In this document: positions 14,401 through 21,763 of the stretch, in pieces | Layout: each line of letters starts with the position of its first letter | Position numbering within the stretch: the first letter of the stretch is position 1 | Assembly (NCBI GenBank): GCA_049514335.1 | Contig: JBEKVE010000007.1 | Location: forward strand, 1-36,576 | DNA from: JBEKVE01 sp049514335 | GTDB lineage: Bacteria; Actinomycetota; Acidimicrobiia; Acidimicrobiales; UBA8190 | Direction: 5' to 3' | Length of the DNA stretch: 36,576 bases | Translations under genes and position numbers: made by a program | The notes under the pieces: generated by a model | Told to the model about the DNA's origin: nothing | The model's database searches: none | Seen by the model: the letters and a program-made list of their open reading frames with translations, nothing else

Positions 14401-16028
14401 TCTACCCGTGGATCGCCAAGACCCGCTTCTCCACCCCGGGCGTGGGTCTCATCTCGCCCCCGCCCCACCACGACATCTACTCCATCGAGGACATCGCCCA
14501 GCTCATCCACGACCTCAAGTCGGCCAACCCGCGGGCCCGGGTGCACGTCAAGCTGGTGGCCGAGGTGGGCGTGGGCACGGTGGCGGCGGGAGTGGCCAAG
14601 GCCAAGTCCGACGTGGTGCTCATCTCGGGCCACGACGGGGGGACCGGCGCCAGCCCGCTCACCTCGATCAAGCACGCCGGCATCCCGTGGGAGCTCGGCC
14701 TGGCCGAGACCCAGCAGACCCTCGTCCTGAACGGCCTGCGGGACCGCATCGTGGTGCAGGTGGACGGGCAGCTGAAGACCGGGCGCGACGTGGTGGTGGC
14801 GGCGCTGCTCGGAGCCGAGGAGTTCGGCTTCGCCACGGCGCCGCTCGTGGTGTCGGGCTGCGTGATGATGCGCGTCTGCCACCTCGACACCTGCCCCGTG
14901 GGCATCGCCACCCAGAACCCCGAGCTGCGCAAGCGCTTCGCCGGCAAGCCCGAGTTCGTGGAGACGTTCTTCGAGTACGTGGCCGAGGAGGTGCGCGGGT
15001 ACCTGGCCGCTCTGGGCCTGCGCTCCATCGAGGAGGCCGTGGGGCGCGTCGACCTGCTCGACGCCGTGACCGCCACCGACCACTACAAGGCGCACGGCCT
15101 CGACCTGTCGCCCATCGTGGCCACGCCCGAGGAGGGCCCCCCGACCGACCGGCTGTGCCGGCGGTCCCAGGACCACGGCCTCGACCGGGCGCTCGACCAC
15201 CAGTTCATCGACGCGTGCCGGCCCGCCTTCGAGGAGGGAGGCACCGTCCAGCTCGAGCTGCCCATCAGCAACGTCGACCGCACGGTGGGCACGCTGCTCG
15301 GCTACGAGATCACGTCACGCCACGGCGGGACCGGGCTGCCCGACGATTCGATCGATCTCACCTTCCGGGGCTCGGCCGGACAGAGCTTCGGCGCCTTCGT
15401 GCCCCGGGGCGTCACCATGCGGCTCATCGGCGACGCCAACGACTACCTGGCCAAGGGCCTGTCCGGCGGCCGGGTGGTGGTGCGCCCCCCCGAGGTGTCG
15501 CCCTTCTTGGCCGAGGAGCAGATCATCGCCGGCAACGTCGTGCTGTACGGCGCCACGGCGGGGGAGTGCTTCGTGCGCGGCCAGGTGGGGGAGCGCTTCT
15601 GCGTGCGCAACTCAGGGGCCACGGCGGTCGTGGAGGGTGTGGGCGACCACGGTTGTGAGTACATGACGGGGGGACGGGTGGTGGTGCTCGGACCCACGGG
15701 CCGCAATTTCGGCGCCGGGATGTCGGGGGGCATCGCCTACGTCTACGACCCCGAACGCGACTTCTCGGAGCGGGTGAACTTCGAGATGGTGGACTTCGAC
15801 CCCTTCGACGACGAGGACCGCCGCTGGCTGGGTGCAGTGGTGGCGCGCCACGCACAGGAGACGGGCTCGGAGGTGGCGCAGCGGCTCCTGGCCTCGTGGG
15901 AGCGGGCCCTCGACGACTTCGTCAAGGTCATGCCGAGCGACTACCGACGGGTGCTCGAAGCCACCCGCCGGGCCGTGGACGAGGGCGTGTCGGTGGATGT
16001 GGCGGTCATGGCCGCCGCCCACGGCTGA
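11451..16028 (+). CDS. gltB: glutamate synthase large subunit
   Basis: GltB makes two glutamates from glutamine and 2-oxoglutarate. The 1525-residue length is normal. A 30-residue propeptide precedes the nucleophile Cys31 in LEHDACGIALVAD, which starts the class II amidotransferase domain. A central domain follows, then the FMN-binding synthase domain with KSNTGEGGED, KPGEGGQLGGHK and SGHDGGTGASP. The 3Fe-4S ligands are Cys1137, Cys1143 and Cys1148 in CVMMRVCHLDTC. The C-terminal GXGXG domain contains GDANDYLAKGLSGGR and GRNFGAGMSGGIAYV. GTG 11451 is preceded by GGAG at 9 nt; an in-frame GTG 11442 is the alternative. gltD follows after 15 bp. Confidence 0.97.
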   Translation: MTTTEQTPVSWRPRRHAGAPLYDPALEHDACGIALVADLQGRRSHELVRQAITALEHLAHRGATGAEVATGDGAGILVQIPHRFLSGACTFELPEAGRYAAGIVFLPTDPDDAVKAARRIEELAGEEGLAVLGWRDVPVDPSLLGASALLAQPRLRQVVVVPLLAPPEADPLALDRLAFCLRKRVEHDVPGTYVVSLSARTMVYKGMLTGHQLSPFFADLSDPTFDSGLALVHSRFSTNTFPSWPLAHPYRYLAHNGEINTLRGNRNWMRAREALLASDRIPGDLERLFPICDPEGSDSATFDEVLELLHLGGRSLPHAVLMMIPEAWENHAAMDPARRAFYRFHASLMEPWDGPAGVVFTDGTVAGGVLDRNGLRPARYWVTDDGLVVLASEVGVLDIDPARVVRKGRLQPGRMFLVDTAQGRIVDDAEIKAQLAAEHPYEQWLDEGQVTLDDLPPRMMLTPQHASVVTRQRQFGYTDEELRLILAPMAKNGTEPIGSMGQDAAIAVLSDRPRLLFDYFTQLFAQVTNPPLDAIREELVTSGRSKLGPEGNLLEPTAASCRQIILPNPVIDNDELAKLAYVNEHGETPGYDAFAIDGLFDPTGGGEALRDAIEDVRRRVSIAIALRSNVIILSDRNSNARLAPIPSLLLTAAVHEHLVREKSRTRVGLVVETGDAREVHHIALLIGFGASAVNPYLAFETIDDMIAHNLLQGVTPRQARTHYIKAACKGVIKIMSKMGVSTVASYTGAQIFEAVGLASEVVDEYFTGTVSRIEGVGLDVLASEVAARHRLAHLDRPTERAHRELEVGGEYQWRREGEVHLFNPKTVFKLQHATRAKRYDIFREYTKLVDDQSAHLATLRGLLRLREGVLPPVPVDEVEPVSDIVKRFATGAMSYGSISAEAHETLAIAMNRLGGKSNTGEGGEDAERFVPDANGDLRRSAIKQVASARFGVTSEYLVNADDLQIKIAQGAKPGEGGQLGGHKIYPWIAKTRFSTPGVGLISPPPHHDIYSIEDIAQLIHDLKSANPRARVHVKLVAEVGVGTVAAGVAKAKSDVVLISGHDGGTGASPLTSIKHAGIPWELGLAETQQTLVLNGLRDRIVVQVDGQLKTGRDVVVAALLGAEEFGFATAPLVVSGCVMMRVCHLDTCPVGIATQNPELRKRFAGKPEFVETFFEYVAEEVRGYLAALGLRSIEEAVGRVDLLDAVTATDHYKAHGLDLSPIVATPEEGPPTDRLCRRSQDHGLDRALDHQFIDACRPAFEEGGTVQLELPISNVDRTVGTLLGYEITSRHGGTGLPDDSIDLTFRGSAGQSFGAFVPRGVTMRLIGDANDYLAKGLSGGRVVVRPPEVSPFLAEEQIIAGNVVLYGATAGECFVRGQVGERFCVRNSGATAVVEGVGDHGCEYMTGGRVVVLGPTGRNFGAGMSGGIAYVYDPERDFSERVNFEMVDFDPFDDEDRRWLGAVVARHAQETGSEVAQRLLASWERALDDFVKVMPSDYRRVLEATRRAVDEGVSVDVAVMAAAHG

Positions 16029-16043
16029 GGGCGCGGGGACGAC

Positions 16044-17612
16044 ATGGGCAAGCCCACGGGGTTCGTCGAGTACGAGCGGTCCCTACCGCCCCGGCGTCCG
16101 GTGCCCGTCCGGCTCCGGGACTGGCGCGAGGTGTACGAGCCGTTCCCCGAGGAGGAGGCGCAGCGCCAGGGGGCGCGCTGCATGGACTGCGGCATCCCCT
16201 TCTGCCACGAAGGGTGCCCGCTCGGCAACCTCATCCCCGAGTGGAACGACCTCGTCTACCGCGGCGACTGGTTCGACGCCCTGGAGCGGCTGCACGCCAC
16301 CAACAACTTCCCCGAGTTCACCGGGAGGCTGTGCCCCGCGCCGTGCGAGGGGGCGTGCGTCCTCGGCATCAATGCCGAGCCGGTGGCCATCGAGCGGGTC
16401 GAGTACGAGATCGCCGAGCGGGGGTGGTCCGAAGGCTGGGTGGTGCCCCATCCACCCGAGGCGCGCACCGGGAAGTCGGTGGCGGTGGTGGGCTCGGGCC
16501 CGGCCGGCCTGGCCTGCGCCCAGCAGCTCGCCCGGGCCGGGCACCGGGTGGTGGTCTACGAGCGGGCCGAGCGCCCCGGTGGGCTGCTGCGCTACGGCAT
16601 CCCCGAGTTCAAGATGCAGAAGGCGGTCCTCGACCGTCGCCTGGCCCAGCTGCGCGCCGAGGGTGTCGAGTTCTCCTGCAAGACATCGGTGGGCGTCCCC
16701 GACGGCTCCGGACCGGACGACATGCCGGGGGAGATCGCCCACGACGGGACCGAGCCCGGCCAGCGCCGGGGGTCCGGCGCGGCGTGCGCCCCCGACGTGC
16801 GGGTGGTGTCGGGCGCGTCGCTCATGGCCGAGCACGACGCCGTGGTCCTCGCCGGCGGCGCCACCCTTCCCCGGGACCTGGTCGTGCCCGGTCGCGAGCT
16901 GGCCGGCATCCACCTGGCCATGGATTACCTGAAGCCCTCCAACCTGGTGCGCGAAGGGATGATCGGCTCCACCCCCATCACGGCGCGCGGCAAGCACGTC
17001 ATCATCATCGGTGGCGGGGACACGGGAGCCGACTGCCTGGGCACGGCCCATCGCCAGGGCGCCCTGTCGGTGCACCAGCTCGAGATCCTGCCCCGGCCGC
17101 CCGAAGGGCGCGCCGACGAGAACCCCTGGCCCACGTGGCCCCTCGTGTTCCGGACCTCGTCCGCCCACGAGGAGGGCGGCCAGCGCCTCTACGGCGTGAC
17201 CACCTCGGCCTTCGCCGGCGACGACGACGGCGCGGTGCGGGCGCTTCGGGGCCAGCAGGTGTCGATGCGCCTGGAGGGGGGCCGGCCGGTGTTCGAGCCC
17301 GTCGACGGCGGCGACTTCGAGTTGCCGTGCGAGCTCGTCCTTCTGGCCATGGGGTTCCTGGGGGCCGAGCGCCAGGGCGTGGTGGGCGAGCTCGGGCTCG
17401 AGCTCGACCCCCGGGGCAGCGTGGCCTGCGACGACGGGTGGCAGACCAGCCGGGAGGGCGTCTTCGTGTGCGGGGACATGACCCGGGGCCAGAGCCTGAT
17501 CGTGTGGGCCATCGCCGAGGGCCGGTCGTGCGCCGCCGGGGTGGACCGGTGGCTCATGGGCGATACCGCCCTGCCGGCACCTCTCGTGCCTGGTCAGCTG
17601 GCTCTGCGCTGA
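16044..17612 (+). CDS. gltD: glutamate synthase small subunit
   Basis: GltD is the FAD- and NADPH-binding subunit that passes electrons to GltB. The 522-residue protein has N-terminal cysteine groups for 4Fe-4S clusters (CMDCGIPFCHEGC and CPAPCEGAC), an FAD-binding fold (VAVVGSGPAGLACAQQLA), GGLLRYGIPEFKMQK, an NADPH-binding fold (VIIIGGGDTGADCLG) and the C-terminal VFVCGDMTRGQSLIVWAIAEGR. About 30 extra residues (roughly 220-252, with PDGSGPDDM to GAACAP) lie between the strand before ASLMAEHDAVVLAGG and its usual partner, making the protein longer than the usual 470-490. It forms an operon with gltB. Confidence 0.96.
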   Translation: MGKPTGFVEYERSLPPRRPVPVRLRDWREVYEPFPEEEAQRQGARCMDCGIPFCHEGCPLGNLIPEWNDLVYRGDWFDALERLHATNNFPEFTGRLCPAPCEGACVLGINAEPVAIERVEYEIAERGWSEGWVVPHPPEARTGKSVAVVGSGPAGLACAQQLARAGHRVVVYERAERPGGLLRYGIPEFKMQKAVLDRRLAQLRAEGVEFSCKTSVGVPDGSGPDDMPGEIAHDGTEPGQRRGSGAACAPDVRVVSGASLMAEHDAVVLAGGATLPRDLVVPGRELAGIHLAMDYLKPSNLVREGMIGSTPITARGKHVIIIGGGDTGADCLGTAHRQGALSVHQLEILPRPPEGRADENPWPTWPLVFRTSSAHEEGGQRLYGVTTSAFAGDDDGAVRALRGQQVSMRLEGGRPVFEPVDGGDFELPCELVLLAMGFLGAERQGVVGELGLELDPRGSVACDDGWQTSREGVFVCGDMTRGQSLIVWAIAEGRSCAAGVDRWLMGDTALPAPLVPGQLALR

Positions 17613-17657
17613 GGCCGCCCACCTCAAGACGACTCCGGAGGGGGCCGATGTGACAGG

Positions 17658-18515
17658 GTGCCCAGGTCCACGCTCGAGCCCGGGGGTGGTCGCCCCGGCC
17701 GCCGTCGCCGAGGTCGGTCCGATTGGTCCGAACCCGACCCCGGTGTAGACGCCTACCTGGGCATACCCGCCCCCGCCCCTGTCATAGGGCCCGCCCGGCA
17801 CCCCGCTCCCGCCCCGGCGCCGGTCCACACCCCCGTGGTCCAGGCCCCGCCGGTCCAGGCCCCGCCGGTCCAGGCCCCGCCGGTCCAGGCCCCGCCGGTC
17901 CAGGCCCCGCCGGTCCAGGCCCCGCCGGTCCAGGCCCCGCCGACCAGGCCCGTCGCGGTCCGGTTGGTCGTCCAGGGCCAGCCGCCCGCCGCCGCCTGGG
18001 ACGCACCTGCTCCCGGCCCTGCCGAGGCGGCACCGGTGCTCCCTACCGCTGCCGACGTTCCCGGCCGCCTCGGTCTCGTGCCCCGGGTGGGCCTGGTCGT
18101 CGCCGCCTGCGCCGTGGTGACGGGGTTCCTGGCGGTGACCCAGTCCGGGCCGTTCTCGTCCTCCCCACCGGCGGCACCCGGGACGACCACGGCGACCGTG
18201 GCCCCCACCGACATCGCCGGGACGTGGCGCTTGCTCGTCGTCTACCACCTCGCCTTCTCGTCCGAGACGCTGCGGGTCACGTCCGAATCCTCCAACGGGG
18301 TCTTCGCCGGGACGGTGGCCTCGCCCGTGGGGCTCGGTTCGGCCACCGGCAAGGTCTTCGGGACGTCGGTGTCGTTCACCTTCACCCTGGGCACGGGCTC
18401 CGAGACGGGCACCGCCACCGTGAGCACGACCGGGGGCCGCACCGTCATGAACGGGGACTTCTCCAACGCCAGCGGCGGGAGCGGCACCATCACCGCCACC
18501 CTGCTGAGCCGGTGA
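17658..18515 (+). CDS. membrane protein with a VQAPP repeat and an extracytoplasmic beta-rich domain
   Basis: The 285-residue product has a basic N-terminus, a Pro/Ala-rich segment with seven exact VQAPP copies (about residues 61-95), a transmembrane helix (about 136-155, VGLVVAACAVVTGFLAV) and a C-terminal domain of about 95 residues starting DIAGTWRLLVVYH. That domain has alternating short strands and glycines (GVFAGTVAS, GKVFGTSVSFTF, MNGDFSNASGGSGTITATLL), reminiscent of small lipocalin-like or avidin-like barrels. I cannot assign a family. GTG 17658 is the first start in frame. A GGAGGGGG at 17637-17644 is better placed for an ATG at 17648 that is followed directly by a stop. The stop codon lies inside the 27-bp repeat. 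Confidence 0.65.
   Translation: MPRSTLEPGGGRPGRRRRGRSDWSEPDPGVDAYLGIPAPAPVIGPARHPAPAPAPVHTPVVQAPPVQAPPVQAPPVQAPPVQAPPVQAPPVQAPPTRPVAVRLVVQGQPPAAAWDAPAPGPAEAAPVLPTAADVPGRLGLVPRVGLVVAACAVVTGFLAVTQSGPFSSSPPAAPGTTTATVAPTDIAGTWRLLVVYHLAFSSETLRVTSESSNGVFAGTVASPVGLGSATGKVFGTSVSFTFTLGTGSETGTATVSTTGGRTVMNGDFSNASGGSGTITATLLSR
17838..17942. repeat. seven tandem copies of a 15-bp unit
   Basis: Seven exact, contiguous copies of GTCCAGGCCCCGCCG encode VQAPP repeats. Identity at all third positions points to recent slippage-type expansion, so copy number probably varies between strains. Confidence 0.95.
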
Positions 18516-18598
18516 CGCCGGGCCACCCCGCTGAGCCGGTGACGCCGGGCCACCCCGCTGAGCCGGTGACGCCGGGCCACCCCGCTGAGCCGGTGACG
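18504..18598. repeat. 27-bp tandem repeat across the stop codon, three copies plus a partial
   Basis: Exact 27-bp units occupy 18504-18530, 18531-18557 and 18558-18584, followed by a 14-bp partial copy to 18598. Each unit starts CTGAGCCGGTGACGCCGG and contains CCGG-TGACG-CCGG, a small hairpin. The first unit holds the stop codon of the membrane protein gene; the other units are downstream and non-coding. Confidence 0.95.
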
Positions 18599-18649
18599 TC
18601 GCCGCTCGTCTGAGCCGGCTCGATTCCTGCTTCGCGAGGTAGTGGCTGG

Positions 18650-18655
18650 TAGCTT
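18650..18655 (+). promoter_or_regulatory. -10 element for the 36-codon ORF, leaderless
   Basis: TAGCTT lies exactly 7 nt before ATG 18663, the spacing seen at other leaderless starts in the window. No clear -35 is visible. Confidence 0.45.
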
Positions 18656-18662
18656 GTGGTGC

Positions 18663-18773
18663 ATGGGTAGCCGGGGGCGACGACGCGGCCAGGTGTCGCG
18701 ATGGGCGTCCTCGAACGCCGGTGACGGTGCGCTGCCCTCGAAGAACGACGCGCAGTCGGAGGTGGCCCCGTGA
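18663..18773 (+). CDS. 36-codon ORF coupled to the HAAS-type gene
   Basis: The ORF starts at a leaderless-type ATG and ends in a GTGA that overlaps the GTG of the next gene. The peptide is basic at the start (MGSRGRRRGQVSRW) and polar at the end (ALPSKNDAQSEVAP), with no membrane segment. Genes for HAAS/DUF1700-type proteins usually follow a PadR-family repressor gene; here this ORF takes that place but is far too short to be PadR. It could be a leader peptide, a regulator remnant or a chance frame. Confidence 0.4.
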   Translation: MGSRGRRRGQVSRWASSNAGDGALPSKNDAQSEVAP

Positions 18774-19459
18774 ACGAGTACGTCGAAGAGTGCCGACGTG
18801 AGTGGCGTTTCCTCGGAGTCCCCGATCCCGTCGCCAACGAGATGGCCGCCGACCTCATGGCGGATCTCGACGAGGCCCGGTCCGAGGGGGCGACGGCCGA
18901 GGACGTGCTCGGCAACAGCGCCTTCGATCCCCGGAGCTTCGCTGCTTCGTGGGCCGTGGCCCGGGGTGTGACCGCCCCCGCGCTCGCCACCGTGCCGACC
19001 GACGTGGTGGCCATGAACGACGTGGCGCGCCTCGGTGCGGTCACCGACGCCACGAGTGCGACGGGCCCCGTGGACGGGGCCGCCCCGTTGGCCTCGGCGG
19101 GGTTCTCCCGCCCTGGGGGGACGCTCCGACGCCGGCCGATCGCGGCCGTCGCCGTGGCCGCGCTGACGGCGCTCGTTGCGCTCGTCGCCCTGGCGGCGGT
19201 GGCGGGACGCCAGAGCGCGGCCTTCGCCGTGTCCCCGGTCCGTCGCATCCTGACGGGGCCCGGACCGGCCCATCTCATACCGCCAGGCCTGCTGGCACCG
19301 GGTGGGGCGGTGGTGCTGCACCACGGCCCTGGCGCTGCCGTGGCCCTGCTCGTGCTCGTGGTCGCGCTCGTGGCGCTCGGTGTGGCGGCGTGGTACCTGA
19401 CGCCGTGGTCGGGTCGCCGGCAGCGGGTCCTGGCGCGCCTCGACGATCGGCGCCCGTAG
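18770..19459 (+). CDS. HAAS-type domain membrane protein
   Basis: The N-terminal 60 residues (YVEECRREWRFLGVPDPVANEMAADLM and the following EGATAEDVLG segment) resemble the helical HAAS/DUF1700-type domain found in small membrane proteins under PadR control. Two hydrophobic segments follow, about residues 122-145 and 189-212, connected by a loop with Pro/Gly-rich sequence. The C-terminus is short and basic. The protein (229 residues) probably sits in the cytoplasmic membrane with the helical domain inside. GTG 18770 overlaps the 36-codon ORF stop. Its function is unknown; the family is linked to membrane or stress signalling. Confidence 0.65.
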   Translation: MNEYVEECRREWRFLGVPDPVANEMAADLMADLDEARSEGATAEDVLGNSAFDPRSFAASWAVARGVTAPALATVPTDVVAMNDVARLGAVTDATSATGPVDGAAPLASAGFSRPGGTLRRRPIAAVAVAALTALVALVALAAVAGRQSAAFAVSPVRRILTGPGPAHLIPPGLLAPGGAVVLHHGPGAAVALLVLVVALVALGVAAWYLTPWSGRRQRVLARLDDRRP

Positions 19460-19485
19460 GCGCGCTGAGCGCGGCTGCACCCCCG

Positions 19486-19506
19486 GCGGCCGAAGGTGTC
19501 GGCCGC
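19486..19506. promoter_or_regulatory. perfect inverted repeat touching a -10 element
   Basis: GCGGCCGA (19486-19493) and TCGGCCGC (19499-19506) are exact complements with a 5-nt loop. The right arm ends directly before the -10 hexamer of the flavoprotein gene. It could be a repressor site on DNA or a terminator hairpin of the HAAS-type transcript, 26 nt after its stop. Confidence 0.45.
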
Positions 19507-19512
19507 TACCAT
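19507..19512 (+). promoter_or_regulatory. -10 element for the flavoprotein gene, leaderless
   Basis: TACCAT is followed after 6 nt by ATG 19519. The adjoining inverted repeat occupies the spacer region. Confidence 0.5.
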
Positions 19513-19518
19513 CGCCCG

Positions 19519-20652
19519 ATGCGCGTCCTCGTGCTCGGTGGGGGGTTCGGTGGTCTCGAGCTGTCGACGAGGCTGTCGGAGCATTTCGGCGACGCCCTCG
19601 ATCTCGTCCTGATCGACAAGAACGAGGGATTCGTCTTCGGCTTCTCCAAGCTCGACGTCATGTTCGGACGGACCGCGCCGGAGGCGGTCGTCCATCCCTA
19701 CGCCGATATGGTGAAGCCCGGCGTGCGCTTCGTGCGCAGCATGATCAGGTCCATCGACCCAGTCCGCAGATCGGTCGACACCGACGCCGGGACCTTCGAG
19801 GCCGACGTCATGGTCGTCGCCCTCGGGGCGGACCTCGACCCGGCCGCCACCCCCGGCCTGGTGGAAGCGGGGCACGAGTTCTACACCGTGCCGGGCGCCT
19901 TCGCCCTCCGGGAGGTCCTGGACGGCTTCGCCGGTGGGCACGTCGTGGTGGGGGTCACTTCGACCCCTTTCAAGTGCCCACCCGCCCCGAGCGAGACGGC
20001 GCTGCTCGTGCACGATCTGCTCACCCGACGTGGTGTGCGGGGGGCATCGGAGGTGTCGCTCGTCATGCCGCTTCCGAGACCGATCCCCCCGTCCCCGGGG
20101 GCGTCGGATGCGTTGTTGACGGCGTTCTCCGAGCGCGACATCCGGTGGTGCCCGGGACAGGTCGTGCGCTCGCTCGATCCGGCGCGTCACGTGGCACATT
20201 TCGCCGACGGCAGCGACATGTCATACGACCTGTTCCTGGGCGTTCCCCGCCACCACGTACCGCCGGTGGTCGAGGAGTCGGGCCTGTGCGTGGACGGCTG
20301 GATCCCGGTGGACCCGCGCACCCTCGAGACGTCGTTCCCCGGCGTCTACGCCGTGGGCGACGTGACGAGCGTTGGCACGCCCAAGGCGGGGGTCTTCGCC
20401 GAAGGCCAGGCCGCCGTGGTCGCCGACGCCATCATCGCCGGCGACGCGTCGTCAACCGGGTACGACGGGCACGGCCGGTGCTATCTCGAGTTCGGCAACG
20501 ACCAGGTGGCGGGGGTGGACGTGACGTTCTCGCCCGGTCAGGCGCCGTCGGGATCCTTCGAGGGGCCGTCGCATCAGCTGGCCGAGCAGAAGGCTGATTT
20601 CGGGACGACCCGGATCCGACGGTGGTTCGGTCGGGAGTGGTCGGCGTTCTGA
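19519..20652 (+). CDS. FAD/NAD(P)-dependent oxidoreductase, sulfide:quinone reductase-like
   Basis: The protein (377 residues) starts with an FAD-binding motif VLVLGGGFGGLELSTRL and has the second nucleotide region near residues 140-170 and VYAVGDVTSVGTPKAGVFAEGQA near the end, as in the SQR/NDH-2 superfamily. A TSTPFKCPPAPSETA block with Cys153 is typical of SQR-like proteins. Other cysteines lie in RWCPGQ, SGLCVD and GRCYLEFG, but I cannot confirm the full catalytic trio of true SQR. The substrate could be sulfide, a persulfide or another reductant passed to quinone. ATG 19519 gives the flavin motif at the N-terminus. Confidence 0.75.
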   Translation: MRVLVLGGGFGGLELSTRLSEHFGDALDLVLIDKNEGFVFGFSKLDVMFGRTAPEAVVHPYADMVKPGVRFVRSMIRSIDPVRRSVDTDAGTFEADVMVVALGADLDPAATPGLVEAGHEFYTVPGAFALREVLDGFAGGHVVVGVTSTPFKCPPAPSETALLVHDLLTRRGVRGASEVSLVMPLPRPIPPSPGASDALLTAFSERDIRWCPGQVVRSLDPARHVAHFADGSDMSYDLFLGVPRHHVPPVVEESGLCVDGWIPVDPRTLETSFPGVYAVGDVTSVGTPKAGVFAEGQAAVVADAIIAGDASSTGYDGHGRCYLEFGNDQVAGVDVTFSPGQAPSGSFEGPSHQLAEQKADFGTTRIRRWFGREWSAF

Positions 20653-20653
20653 G

Positions 20654-21439
20654 CTACCGCTGCGCTCCGGCGCTCATCCGCATGGTGATGACGGCGAAGA
20701 CCGCTCCCGCCGGGTCGGTGAGCACGGCGAATCGTCCCGGCGCGATGTCGGTGGGCTCCAGGAGGCTCGCCCCCCCGAGCTCGGTCGCCTTGGCCACGGT
20801 GACATCGCAGTCCTCGACGGCGAAGTACACGAGCCAGTAGGCCGGGATCTGGGGCGGGACCTCGTCGGGCACGGTCATCATGCCGCCCACGGTGTGCTCT
20901 CCCTGTCGCCACTCGGTGTAGGCGATGCCCGGCATGTCGCTGGTGCGGGGCTCCCATCCGAACACCGACGTGTAGAAGGCCTCCGCTGCCGCGGTGTCGC
21001 GCGTCTGGAGCTCGTTCCAGCAGAACGCCCCGGGCTCGTCGGCGAGTTGGGCGCCCTGGTGGGCGCGCGGCTGCCAGATGGCGAAGGGGGCGCCGGTCGG
21101 GTCGACGAGGACGGCCATGCGCCCCACGTCGAGGACGTCCATGGGCTCCACCACGACCTGGCCGCCGGCAGCCCGGACCTTCTCGGTGGTGGCGTCGGCG
21201 TCCTCCACGCTCACGTAGGTGGTCCACGCCGAGGGCTGACCTTCGGCGACGTGCGGCCCCACGCCGGCGACGTACTTGCCGCGGAGCAGGAACATGGCGT
21301 ACCCGCCGCCGTCGGGGCCCGTGTCGCCCACGCTCCAGCCGAACAGCGACGAGTAGAAGGCCTGGGCCGTGGTCACCTCCGACGTCGACAGGTCGACCCA
21401 CGACGGAGTCCCCGGGAGGTAGGAGGTGAACTCGGGCAA
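20654..21439 (-). CDS. two-domain VOC (glyoxalase-like) protein, CFP-30B/Rv0577 type
   Basis: Two vicinal-oxygen-chelate modules are seen. The first (residues 1-125) has GTPSWVDLSTSEVTTAQAFYSSLFGW and ends VLVDPTGAPFAIWQP. The second (about 130-261) has GAFCWNELQTRDTAAAEAFYTSVFGW and ends FAVLTDPAGAVFAVI. Length and order match Rv0577 of M. tuberculosis, for which roles in methylglyoxal response have been proposed. The start is probably TTG 21439: it places the conserved GTPSWVDL block at residue 10 and follows AGGAGA by 8 nt. It converges with the flavoprotein gene; the two stops are 1 nt apart. Confidence 0.82.
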   Translation of the reverse strand: MPEFTSYLPGTPSWVDLSTSEVTTAQAFYSSLFGWSVGDTGPDGGGYAMFLLRGKYVAGVGPHVAEGQPSAWTTYVSVEDADATTEKVRAAGGQVVVEPMDVLDVGRMAVLVDPTGAPFAIWQPRAHQGAQLADEPGAFCWNELQTRDTAAAEAFYTSVFGWEPRTSDMPGIAYTEWRQGEHTVGGMMTVPDEVPPQIPAYWLVYFAVEDCDVTVAKATELGGASLLEPTDIAPGRFAVLTDPAGAVFAVITMRMSAGAQR

Positions 21440-21484
21440 CGGGGTCGTCTCCTGGCTCGGCGCGCCACCGGCGCGGAAGGGCCG

Positions 21485-21490
21485 AGCGTA
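21485..21490 (-). promoter_or_regulatory. candidate -10 for the VOC gene
   Basis: TACGCT on the minus strand would start RNA near 21478, about 40 nt before the TTG start and its Shine-Dalgarno site. No good -35 is visible. Confidence 0.3.
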
Positions 21491-21763
21491 CCGAGCGCGC
21501 CACGGCCGCGCCGGGTGCCGTCGGCCAGCCACGTGCTCCCGGGGTGCCCGGACGTCAGCCGTCGGCTCTCTCCCTCGCCGCCCCGGGCCGACCCCGTCAG
21601 CGCCGGCTGTCACGGTGGCAGAGCCACCTCTGCTCGGAGGGTGGTAGCTCGACCTCGTTGCGCGGAAGTTGACGATCCGATGAGGGTCGGTTGATCCATG
21701 TCGCGCACACTCGCAGACGTCGTCGGAACGAGCGGTTCAGCGACGACACGGCCCGAAGTCACG

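Noticed and set aside
11874..15200. Very long antisense ORF (over 1100 codons) opposite gltB
   Set aside because: The opposite strand encodes a complete GltB with all catalytic residues. Long antisense frames are expected in GC-rich DNA with strong third-base bias. Composition is biased and no domain is recognised.
17838..18598. CRISPR-like array
   Set aside because: The 15-bp and 27-bp repeats are contiguous without unique spacers and there are no cas genes.
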